A stretch of 48,082 nucleotides of DNA from Bacillota bacterium (GTDB taxonomy: Bacteria; Bacillota; Clostridia; Clostridiales; Clostridiaceae), in contig JAUZPN010000004.1 of assembly GCA_030705885.1 (NCBI GenBank), forward strand, positions 1 to 48,082, given 5' to 3'. Shown here piece by piece: positions 26,923 through 34,945 of the stretch (within the stretch, counting starts at the first letter, position 1; every line of letters begins with the position of its first letter). Under the pieces are notes generated by a model, which was given only the letters and a program-made list of their open reading frames with translations, did not search any database and was not told the origin of the DNA. The position numbers and the translations under genes were made by a program.

Positions 26923-28629
26923 TTGAAAAAAGTAAAAGTAGTAAGTGTGTATATATTATTATTATTTTGCAGCACATTTTTATTAAATGGGTGTTCGGAA
27001 AAAAAACAAAAAGTATCAAATGAAAAGCCAGTTTTAGATAAATATCAATACATTAATGCAACACTTAAAGATGAGCCAAGAACATTAGATCCATCAAATG
27101 CAGTGGATGTGAATTCAAAAACAGTTCTTGCAAATGTTATGGAAGGATTAACGAGATTAGAAATTGATAAGGATGGTAATCAAGTTATTAAGCCAGCTGG
27201 TGCAGAATCATGGGATGTATCATCTGATGGACTTACATGGACATTTCACTTAAAGAAGAATAACTGGTCTGATGGAACTGCAGTTTCAGCAAAAGATTAT
27301 GTTTATGGAGTAAAAAGGACTTTAGATCCTAAAACTAATGCGATAGATGCAGTTTTGTTATCACCAATAAAAAATTCAATGTCTTATAATAACAATAGAG
27401 TAAAAGAAGATACAGTTGGTGTAAAAGCTATTGATGATAATACTTTACAGTTTAATCTTGGGTATAAATGCCCTTATTTTTTATCTTTAACCTACTTAAA
27501 TATTATGTATCCTCAAAGAAAAGATTTTGTTGATAAATGTGGAAATTCTTATGGAAAAACAAAAGATAGTTTTTTGTATTGTGGTCCATTTGAAATAAAG
27601 GATTGGACAGCATCACAAAAAATAATATTGGATAAAAATCAAAATTATTGGGACAAAAATTCAGTAAAATTAGCTAATGTAACTTTTGATTTTATAAGAA
27701 ATGAAAATGATAGGGAATCAAAAATTAAAAATGGTACAGTTGATGCAGCACAATGTTATAACTTTAAGTATGAAGTATCAGATGCAAATAAACATAAAAT
27801 CAGCTTTGTTTCCCAAACAGAACCTACAACATATTTTAATTTTTTTAATCAAAAAGATAATCTTTTTAGTAATATAAAAGTAAGACAAGCATTTATTTTA
27901 GCTGTTGACAGAGAAGATTACATAAAAAGATTATCCAGTAATAATTTAATTTCTGCTTACAGTTTTACACCTCCAGATGTTCAAGTTGATAAAGACAAAC
28001 TATATAATAATATTAGTGATGAACCAGTAAGCAAGCTTACTAAGAATAATAACAATTGCAAAGATCTTTTAATTTCTGGACTTAAAGAATTAAAGATGGA
28101 TACAGATACTTCTAAGTTAACAATAAACTGCATAAGCCTTGGTACAGATGACATTTCAAGAAGAAATGAAGACTTGATTAAATATATGTATGAGAAAAAC
28201 CTTGGAATAACAATAAAAGTTCAATACTTAGGATTGAGTGATTATGAAAGTAAATTATCTGATGGAAGTTTTCAGATAGCCTGTGGAGCAATCTGTAATT
28301 CTCAGTTTAATGATCCTGAATCTATGCTTAATATTTGGACTCCTGATCAGTCTTTATATCATACAGGTTATTCCAGCAGTGATTTTAATAATTTATATAA
28401 TAAAGCTGATAAAGCTGATGCAGGTTCAAGAAAAGATTTGTTAACTAATGCTGAAGATCAGCTGATATGTAAAGATGCTATAGTATCACCTATTGCATAT
28501 GGTAAAAAGACATTAGCATATTATGATTATGTAAAAGGAGTAATGTATCCAATGTATGGTGCTGATATTGATTTAAAGTATGCTTATACTATGGGTAGGG
28601 AAAGTGGATCAACAGTTAATAAAAAATAA
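26923..28629 (+). CDS. Second oligopeptide-binding lipoprotein (OppA-like)
   Basis: 568 residues from a TTG start, with AGGAG 7 nt upstream. Lipobox LLNGC (Cys24). The SBP5 layout matches OppA: ATLKDEPRTLDPSNAVD, NVMEGLTRLE, TWTFHLKKNNWSDGTAVSAK and VRQAFILAVDRE. It is clearly diverged from the neighbouring OppA (different lengths and loops), so it is an old paralogue rather than a recent duplicate. MITE copies flank it on both sides. Probably feeds the same OppBCDF permease, with another peptide preference or a sensing role. Confidence 0.9.
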   Translation: MKKVKVVSVYILLLFCSTFLLNGCSEKKQKVSNEKPVLDKYQYINATLKDEPRTLDPSNAVDVNSKTVLANVMEGLTRLEIDKDGNQVIKPAGAESWDVSSDGLTWTFHLKKNNWSDGTAVSAKDYVYGVKRTLDPKTNAIDAVLLSPIKNSMSYNNNRVKEDTVGVKAIDDNTLQFNLGYKCPYFLSLTYLNIMYPQRKDFVDKCGNSYGKTKDSFLYCGPFEIKDWTASQKIILDKNQNYWDKNSVKLANVTFDFIRNENDRESKIKNGTVDAAQCYNFKYEVSDANKHKISFVSQTEPTTYFNFFNQKDNLFSNIKVRQAFILAVDREDYIKRLSSNNLISAYSFTPPDVQVDKDKLYNNISDEPVSKLTKNNNNCKDLLISGLKELKMDTDTSKLTINCISLGTDDISRRNEDLIKYMYEKNLGITIKVQYLGLSDYESKLSDGSFQIACGAICNSQFNDPESMLNIWTPDQSLYHTGYSSSDFNNLYNKADKADAGSRKDLLTNAEDQLICKDAIVSPIAYGKKTLAYYDYVKGVMYPMYGADIDLKYAYTMGRESGSTVNKK

Positions 28630-28634
28630 AAAAT

Positions 28635-28708
28635 ATTAATTTGTGAATTATAGCGATGAGAAACTTCTTTTAGAAATTTATTGGAACTTTGTGACCGAGG
28701 ATAGTATA
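28635..28708 (+). repeat. MITE-like repeat, copy 7 (left end missing)
   Basis: Begins inside the element (AATTTGTGAATTATAGCGAT), directly after the binding-protein stop, and keeps the perfect right end GTGACCGAGGATAGTATA. It is followed by TTCTTGGTTACAAAGTT, an inverted end fragment that includes the agrB stop codon. Confidence 0.7.
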
Positions 28709-28715
28709 TTCTTGG

Positions 28716-29321
28716 TTACAAAGTTTTATTTATAGAAATATTAGAGATGTTAGATTTATTATTATAATTGTTATTTATTAAACCTAATATCATCATTATT
28801 ACTGCATTTACAATAGAAATTAAAGCAGTTGTTAGAAACTTTTTTGGTATTAAAAAACATAATACAATTAAAATAGAAGTTATTATTACAGAATAAAATT
28901 TGAGTTTATTTCTTCGCTGTATACTTTTAATTGGTTTATTTACATTATCCACAGGTGCAAATACTATAACTAAAATTAATGAAATAGTTTGTAATATTAT
29001 TGTTGCAATTATATTTATCGCTAAAAATTTTCCTGTTAAAATAGATATTAAGAATATAATAAAACTCATAAAAAAGCATCTTAAGTAAGTATCTGCATGA
29101 TATCCTCCTAAAAACAGCCTCAGGGGACAAAAAAATACTAATGAAATTATAAAATATTGCTCTAAATGTACTAAAAAAAACAATACAAAGTATACAATAG
29201 CTTTAGTCAAATCACTAAAAATGCATAATAAACCATACTCCATTTTCTTTAATTGAATTTCAGTAAAATCAGAATTTGTTTCTCCGATTTTCATTATTAA
29301 ATTATGTATAATTTTATTCAT
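28716..29321 (-). CDS. agrB: AgrB-like autoinducer-processing membrane protease
   Basis: 201 residues. AgrB cuts the AgrD precursor on the C-terminal side and closes the (thio)lactone ring. The catalytic region is intact: PLRLFLGGYHADTYLRC, with His75 and Cys82 seven residues apart, as in AgrB. Several hydrophobic segments surround it, and the K/R-rich loop KPIKSIQRRNKLKFYS resembles the family. The start lies 5 bp after the agrC stop, with AGAGGG inside agrC. The last codons and stop read into a MITE-like fragment, so the C-terminal tail may be altered. Confidence 0.9.
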   Translation of the reverse strand: MNKIIHNLIMKIGETNSDFTEIQLKKMEYGLLCIFSDLTKAIVYFVLFFLVHLEQYFIISLVFFCPLRLFLGGYHADTYLRCFFMSFIIFLISILTGKFLAINIIATIILQTISLILVIVFAPVDNVNKPIKSIQRRNKLKFYSVIITSILIVLCFLIPKKFLTTALISIVNAVIMMILGLINNNYNNKSNISNISINKTL

Positions 29322-29326
29322 TTACA

Positions 29327-30649
29327 TCATACCCTCTTTAATTTAAATCTAACGAAGAATGTAGTTCTCTCTTCAGTGCTCTTAACTGTAATTAAACCAT
29401 TATTTTGCTCTACAAATTGTTTTGTAATAAATAATCCATAGCCATGATCATTTCCTTGGCTGATTTTTGTTGAAAAACCTTTATCAAATATTTTGACTAC
29501 TGAAATTAATGGAATGATATCTCCATTATTAGATATTTCTATACAAAATTGATTATCTTTTAAGTATGTAATAAATGAAATCTTTTTATTTTCTAATTTT
29601 TTTGTTATTAGTGCTTCAAAAGCATTGTCAACAAGGTTACTAATTATACTTATTAATTCAGATTGATTAATATTTAATGTACTAAATGGTTCATTTATTA
29701 GTACATCAAATTGTATATTTTTTTTTACAGCATAGTTGCTTTTTAGTGATAGTATTGCATCAATATAATCATTTCCTGTATTTAAATATTTAAATGATGA
29801 ATGTAATTCATTTGATAAAGCTGATAAATACTGTTTTATACGTTCAACAGTATTAGCCCTGTCTAAGCAGCATAAGGCTTGTATAACATTTATATGGTTA
29901 GCAAAATCATGCTTTTCCTGCCTAATTATACTTATTATTTCCTCCATATTTTTTATTTGAGTTTCTTGAGTAGTATAATGATTCTTAATTTCTATAAATT
30001 TCTCTCGTTCTATTAAATTTTTTATTTGAAGAATAACAAAAATACAGAATATAAATATTATAATAATGTTATATAATTCTTTATTTTTCATATCAAAAAT
30101 ATCAAAATTAATACAAAAAATAAAAAAACTAAAAACACCAATTTCTAATATTAAATATGAAATTGTATACTTTTCTTTTTGATATAATTCAGGAATATTA
30201 AAAGATATTTTTAATTTTGGCAATAATAAAACTATTAATATTTGAGACATTTTACATAATATAGGAAATATAGTGTTTAAAATCTTTTGATTACCCATAA
30301 TTTCACTCAAATTCATCTTTAATACTATCATACTTAAAAAAGAAACAAACATTTCTGTAATAATAATAATGGAAAAAAACATAGAATAAGCAACTGCAGA
30401 TTGAAAAAAAGATATTTTTGTAATAAATTTTAATAATATTATTGTATAAGCTATTAATATTAATGTATGAAATATAAAAGGAATATTTGTAGTACTCCAA
30501 AAATTTACAACTACAAATAAGACAATAAATATTATTGATCTTACTTTATTTTTTAATATAAAACCTTTTTTATTATAAAGAAAACTGAAAACCCTTAATA
30601 GTAAAAATGCTTCAATAGTATCTAAAACTATTTCTTTAATAATATCCAT
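29327..30649 (-). CDS. agrC: AgrC-like sensor histidine kinase (GHKL)
   Basis: 440 residues. The N-terminal ~210 residues are about six membrane helices, as in AgrC-type receptors for cyclic peptides. The cytoplasmic part has a dimerisation helix with phospho-acceptor His247 in RQEKHDFANHINVIQ, the N-box SNLVDNAFEAL, and a GHKL ATP lid with DHGYGLFITKQFVEQNNG. It should autophosphorylate on binding the agrD-derived signal and pass phosphate to an AgrA-type regulator, which is absent here. AGGAG precedes the ATG; a MITE end lies just upstream. Confidence 0.9.
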   Translation of the reverse strand: MDIIKEIVLDTIEAFLLLRVFSFLYNKKGFILKNKVRSIIFIVLFVVVNFWSTTNIPFIFHTLILIAYTIILLKFITKISFFQSAVAYSMFFSIIIITEMFVSFLSMIVLKMNLSEIMGNQKILNTIFPILCKMSQILIVLLLPKLKISFNIPELYQKEKYTISYLILEIGVFSFFIFCINFDIFDMKNKELYNIIIIFIFCIFVILQIKNLIEREKFIEIKNHYTTQETQIKNMEEIISIIRQEKHDFANHINVIQALCCLDRANTVERIKQYLSALSNELHSSFKYLNTGNDYIDAILSLKSNYAVKKNIQFDVLINEPFSTLNINQSELISIISNLVDNAFEALITKKLENKKISFITYLKDNQFCIEISNNGDIIPLISVVKIFDKGFSTKISQGNDHGYGLFITKQFVEQNNGLITVKSTEERTTFFVRFKLKRV

Positions 30650-30666
30650 ATTTAAAATCTCCTAAA

Positions 30667-30769
30667 TATACTTTCTTCGGTCACATTTAGTTCCACTTAA
30701 TTTATAAATAATAGCGGAGAGAAGCTTCTTTTATAAATTAAGTGGAACTTTGTGACAAAGGATAGTGTA
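30667..30769 (+). repeat. MITE-like repeat, copy 8
   Basis: TATACTTTCTTCGGTCACAT to GGATAGTGTA. It starts 17 bp upstream of the agrC start, so any agrD-agrC read-through transcript would carry it. Confidence 0.85.
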
Positions 30770-30820
30770 AACTCAACATAAATTATTCATATAAGGCATG
30801 TACAAAACCAAGTCAATAGC

Positions 30821-30849
30821 AAAAAAATTACGTATTTAAAAAAATACGT
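30821..30849 (-). terminator. Terminator-like hairpin downstream of agrD
   Basis: Read on the minus strand: ACGTATTT, a 4-nt loop, AAATACGT, then AATTTTTTT. It lies between agrD and agrC and would make agrD mostly a separate short transcript. Confidence 0.65.
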
Positions 30850-30966
30850 TTTAATTGATATGAGTAAATATATGAATAAATGATAACTGATTTTTTACTT
30901 AAAATCAAGTAAATTTTATTGAAGCAATTAATAAACTATAAAGAGTTGACAGGAGATCAGAGTTAT

Positions 30967-31069
30967 TAATACTATTTTTATGGACATATTTAGTTCCAAT
31001 TAATTTGTGAATGATAGTTAAAAACTTCTTTCATAAATTAATTGGAACTTTTTGATAAAGGATAGTATA
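30967..31069 (+). repeat. MITE-like repeat, copy 9
   Basis: TAATACTATTTTTATGGACA to GGATAGTATA, with TTAGTTCCAATTAATTTGTG inside. The second MITE between agrC and agrD. The 470-bp gap from the agrC start to the agrD stop contains two MITEs, the terminator hairpin and nothing else recognisable. Confidence 0.8.
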
Positions 31070-31119
31070 GATTTTGGTTAAGAATAAAATAAAAATTCAT
31101 TGTAAGATAAATTTCTATT

Positions 31120-31263
31120 TTATTCCAGGAATTCATCTGGACATTTAGGTTGTTGAGACATAGCTGTAGAACTTTGCTTGATTGCAAGTATTCCAACTAA
31201 TAAAGAAACAAGACCAATTGATTTCAATGATTTAGATATTATGAATTTTTTTAAAGATTTCAT
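31120..31263 (-). CDS. agrD: AgrD-type cyclic lactone autoinducer precursor
   Basis: 47 residues. The N-terminal half is basic and amphipathic (MKSLKKFIISKSLKSIGLVS), then hydrophobic LLVGILAIK, then the putative signal region SSTAMS and the acidic tail QQPKCPDEFLE. This is the AgrD order: leader helix, ring segment, tail with a PxEL-like motif, here PDEF. Counting back from that motif as in staphylococcal AgrD, the ring-forming residue is Ser32, not cysteine, giving ring S-T-A-M-S. A strong AAGGAGGT sits 6 nt before the ATG. Upstream of agrC and agrB on the same strand. Small size leaves some doubt, but gene context, ribosome site and tail agree. Confidence 0.85.
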   Translation of the reverse strand: MKSLKKFIISKSLKSIGLVSLLVGILAIKQSSTAMSQQPKCPDEFLE

Positions 31264-31365
31264 AATTTTACCTCCTTTTAAAAATATATTAGTAATATTT
31301 AAGAAATAATATTATGTACCTTTTTATAAATAATATATTTTAGAATTTTGGTTATAATATCATAA

Positions 31366-31466
31366 TATACTTTCCTTGTAACATTTACTTCCAATTAATT
31401 TGTAAATAATAGCGAGGTAAAGTTTTTTTAGAAATTTATTGGAACTTTGTGATTTAGGATAGTATA
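31366..31466 (+). repeat. MITE-like repeat, copy 10
   Basis: TATACTTTCCTTGTAACATT to GGATAGTATA. It lies about 100 bp upstream of agrD (opposite strand), within its likely promoter region. Confidence 0.8.
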
Positions 31467-31757
31467 TATTGCATTGAAATATCTTAATTTATTAGTGAAA
31501 GTTTTGCTATGAAGATGAGAAAAACATAAGTAAAATGAGTGCAAATATTGAACTGAATAATTACTTTATATTATATTTTTTATTAATATTAATTACTTTG
31601 TATAAATTAATTATAAATAGTTTAATATAATAAATCAATGAAAATATTACCAGTAAACGTTTTCAAATAAATTACTTTTTATATAATTATAATACTGCTC
31701 TTCTATCTTGAAACAAAATAAATTGAATAGGATATAATAAATTGTTATAATGTAAAA

Positions 31758-31858
31758 TATATTATCTTTGGTAACAAAATTTGATTAAATTTCTAAAAAG
31801 ACTAATTTTTTTATCATTTATAAATTAAGTGGAACTAAATGTTATTGAGAATAGCATA
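31758..31858 (-). repeat. MITE-like repeat, copy 11 (inverted)
   Basis: TATATTATCTTTGGTAACAA to GAATAGCATA, inverted orientation, diverged. It ends 27 bp before pepA. The 622-bp gap between agrD and pepA holds copies 10 and 11 and otherwise AT-rich sequence in which I see no gene. Confidence 0.7.
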
Positions 31859-31885
31859 GGGCAAATAGAGGAGATGATGCATTAA

Positions 31886-33346
31886 ATGAATATAGGAATT
31901 AATACATTTGTACTTAAAGATGCTGACACAGCTATAATACCAGTGTTTAATGAAACAAATGATTTAAAAGTTGAAAGTATTCAGAAACTGTATAAGCATT
32001 TTAAAGAAAATAAAAAATTTAAAGGCAGAGCAGGAGGGATACTTACAACAATAAATATATCAGAAAGCATTAGCCAAGATATTATATTTGTTGAATTAGG
32101 AAGCAGAGAAGAACTAACTTCAGAAAGTATAAGATTTTCATTATCATCAGCAATAAAGAAAGCAATAGAAATTAAGGGAAGTAAAGTGTATGTCGGAAGT
32201 ATAATTGACGAAAAACTTATGCTTGAAGATATTATTAAGTCTGTAGTTGAAGGAATTGGCTTAGGTGCTTATAAATTTGATAAGTATAAAACTGAAAATA
32301 AAGATAACATTAATCTTGAAGTCAGCCTTGAAAATGATGAAAATTCCAGTTTAATAAAAGAATATATTAGTGAAGCTTTGTTACTTGTACAGACAACTAA
32401 TTTAGCAAGGGATTTAGTAAATGAACCATCTAATGTTATATATCCTGAAACACTTTCACAGGCCGCTGCTCAAGCAGGTAAAAAATATGGTTTTCAAGTC
32501 GAGGTATTTGATGAAGCTGAAATTAATGGATTTGGTATGAAATCATTTTTATCTGTAGCAAAGGGATCTGAAAATCCTCCTAAACTTATTGTAATGAGAT
32601 ATTTTGGAGATGAAGCAAATAAAGAAGATATATTGGGATATGTAGGAAAAGGACTTACATACGATTCAGGCGGGTATTCATTAAAACCTACTACTAGCAT
32701 GGATACAATGAAATCTGATATGGGCGGGGCTGCAGCAGTTATTGGTTCAATAAGTGCAATTGCAGAAAGAAATTTAAAAGTAAATGTAATAGGTGTAATA
32801 GCTACATGTGAGAATTTAATATCTGGAAGAGCTTATAAGCCTGGAGATATAATTGGCTCAATGTCAGGAAAATCTATTGAAGTTTTGAACACAGATGCAG
32901 AAGGAAGACTTACGCTTGCAGACGCAGTACACTATATAATTGAAAAAGAAAAAGCTAGTAAAGTTGTGGATATAGCTACATTAACAGGTGCAGCTCTAGT
33001 TGCACTTGGAATTACAACTACTGCTGTTATTACGAATAATGATGAATTTTATAAAAAGTTAGAAACAGCTTCTTTAATTACCGGAGAAAAAATATGGAAG
33101 CTGCCAAGTTTTGATGATTATAAAAAACTTATTAAATCAGATATAGCTGATTTAAAAAATACTGCAGGAAGAAATGCAGGAACTATTACTGCAGGCTTAT
33201 TCATAGGAGAATTTGTACAAAACAAACCTTGGCTGCACTTAGATATTGCAGGTACATCCTGGGCAGAAAAGGATAACAGCTATTATTCAAAAGGTGGAAC
33301 AGGTGTTGGAGTAAGAACCTTATATTATCTAGCAAAAAATAACTAA
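31886..33346 (+). CDS. pepA: Leucyl aminopeptidase (M17 family)
   Basis: 486 residues, M17 length. The catalytic domain shows GKGLTYDSGGYSLKPTTSMD (metal ligands Lys and Asp), MKSDMGGAAAVIG, and NTDAEGRLTLADAV with the second set of Asp and Glu ligands. It removes N-terminal residues from peptides in the cytosol with two divalent metals, forming hexamers. The N-terminal ~170 residues are the usual diverged M17 N-domain. It is close to the opp transporter and could process imported peptides, but is separated by the agr genes on the other strand. Confidence 0.93.
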   Translation: MNIGINTFVLKDADTAIIPVFNETNDLKVESIQKLYKHFKENKKFKGRAGGILTTINISESISQDIIFVELGSREELTSESIRFSLSSAIKKAIEIKGSKVYVGSIIDEKLMLEDIIKSVVEGIGLGAYKFDKYKTENKDNINLEVSLENDENSSLIKEYISEALLLVQTTNLARDLVNEPSNVIYPETLSQAAAQAGKKYGFQVEVFDEAEINGFGMKSFLSVAKGSENPPKLIVMRYFGDEANKEDILGYVGKGLTYDSGGYSLKPTTSMDTMKSDMGGAAAVIGSISAIAERNLKVNVIGVIATCENLISGRAYKPGDIIGSMSGKSIEVLNTDAEGRLTLADAVHYIIEKEKASKVVDIATLTGAALVALGITTTAVITNNDEFYKKLETASLITGEKIWKLPSFDDYKKLIKSDIADLKNTAGRNAGTITAGLFIGEFVQNKPWLHLDIAGTSWAEKDNSYYSKGGTGVGVRTLYYLAKNN

Positions 33347-33410
33347 AGAATTATTTCTAATTAACCAACCATGCCGCCTACAGCACAACCATGGATGAAA
33401 ATAGTTACAA

Positions 33411-33494
33411 GCTATTTTCTAGCCAATTTATTAATGATAGCAAGGTAAAACCCATTCTAGACATTTATTGAAATTATTGACCGAGGATAGTATT
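33411..33494 (+). repeat. MITE-like repeat, degenerate copy 12
   Basis: Central AATTTATTAATGATAGCAAG and right end GACCGAGGATAGTAT are recognisable; the left end is lost. It lies in the 316-bp gap between pepA and the DUF815 gene. Confidence 0.5.
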
Positions 33495-33569
33495 TTTTAT
33501 TGAAAAGTTATGTGTAAAATACATAACTTTTTTGTACTGCAAATAAATTTATGATATACTTTGTTTGGG

Positions 33570-33619
33570 TATGTTTTTCTCTGTCGTATTTAGTGAAACT
33601 TTGTGACAGAGATAGTGTA
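33570..33619 (+). repeat. MITE-like repeat, copy 13 (ends only)
   Basis: About 50 bp: a left-end sequence (TATGTTTTTCTCTGTCGTAT) joined directly to a right-end sequence (GAAACTTTGTGACAGAGATA), with the middle deleted. Confidence 0.6.
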
Positions 33620-33662
33620 CAATAATGTTACAAAATAAATTTATTTTTTTAAGGAGTAGAAA

Positions 33663-34928
33663 ATGGAAGAAATAGAACAGATAATATTATACAGAAATAT
33701 TTTAAAGGACAGTGTAATAAAAAAAGCATACAAGCTTTTGAAATTATATGAAGATAATAATAGTGATTCAAAGAAAATTGATAAAATATATTATGAATTA
33801 TATAGTAAGTTAATTCAATTTTCAGAAACTAAAAAACTGCAGGGAGATGCATGGAAGAATTATTTACTCTCATTAATAGCAGCTGATGAAAATATATTTT
33901 CTTTACAATGTGAAAAGTCAGTAATTGATAAAAATGATACATTGTTTAATTTAGTAAAGCATGATAGCGAAATATTGAATAAATTATATAATATTAATTT
34001 ATTCAATAAAAATAGTGAGCTTAATAATGTTATTAGTGATTATAGTCCAGTGGAAAATGGTAATTACTCAAGTTCTCTTGAGAATAATTTATCAGTACTG
34101 AATTACATATTTAATAATTTTACTTCAGCTGACAATTTATCAGTTGAATTAATGAATTATTACTCAAAGTATGGATGTGGTATATTATCAAAGTATTCTG
34201 CATTTACTTGGAATAATGAAATAGGATTGAATCCAGTTAATAATCCTGACAAGATAACTTTTGATGATATTATTGGATATGATGATCAAAAGAAAACATT
34301 AATGGAAAATACAGAGGCCTTTGTAAGAGGAAAAAAAGCTAATAATGTGCTTCTTTTTGGAGATAAAGGAACAGGAAAATCATCTTCAGTTAAAGCATTA
34401 TTAAATAAATATTCTAAAGATGGTCTTAGAATTGTTGAAATAACAAAAGAACAATTAATTAATTTTGTAGATATAATAAATTCAGTTAAAAATAGAAGAC
34501 AGAGGGTTATTATATTTATTGACGACCTTTCATTTGAAGAGTCTGAAATAGAATATAAATGCATGAAATCTATAATAGAGGGAAGAATTGAAGAAAAGCC
34601 TGATAATGTGATTATATACTGTACAACAAATAGAAGACATTTGGTTAAGTATAATTTCAGTGATAGAAGCAATGATGAAGTTAATTCATCAGATTCTATG
34701 CAGGAAAAGCTTTCGCTTTCAGATCGTTTTGGAGTTACTATTACTTATTCAGCTCCAACACAGAAAGAATATTTAAAGATAGTAGAAGGCTTAGCAGCAA
34801 AAAATAATATAAATATTCCAGCAGAAGAATTAAGACAAAAGGCAATTCAGTGGGAGCTGTGGCATAATGGACGTTCAGGAAGAGCGGCTCAGCAGTTTAT
34901 TAATAATCTGTTAGGACAGTTAGAATAA
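33663..34928 (+). CDS. DUF815 family AAA+ ATPase
   Basis: 421 residues. The C-terminal half is the DUF815 ATPase: ITFDDIIGYDDQKKTLMENT, Walker A FGDKGTGKSSS, Walker B VIIFIDDLSFEE, then TTNRRHLV with a sensor-1-like position and LSLSDRFGVTITY. The N-terminal ~190 residues are helical and poorly conserved. The biological role of DUF815 proteins is not established. AAGGAG precedes the ATG. The aspartase starts 17 bp after the stop and hydF follows, so all three probably form one transcript. Confidence 0.88.
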   Translation: MEEIEQIILYRNILKDSVIKKAYKLLKLYEDNNSDSKKIDKIYYELYSKLIQFSETKKLQGDAWKNYLLSLIAADENIFSLQCEKSVIDKNDTLFNLVKHDSEILNKLYNINLFNKNSELNNVISDYSPVENGNYSSSLENNLSVLNYIFNNFTSADNLSVELMNYYSKYGCGILSKYSAFTWNNEIGLNPVNNPDKITFDDIIGYDDQKKTLMENTEAFVRGKKANNVLLFGDKGTGKSSSVKALLNKYSKDGLRIVEITKEQLINFVDIINSVKNRRQRVIIFIDDLSFEESEIEYKCMKSIIEGRIEEKPDNVIIYCTTNRRHLVKYNFSDRSNDEVNSSDSMQEKLSLSDRFGVTITYSAPTQKEYLKIVEGLAAKNNINIPAEELRQKAIQWELWHNGRSGRAAQQFINNLLGQLE

Positions 34929-34945
34929 AAATAAGTGAGGTAGCT

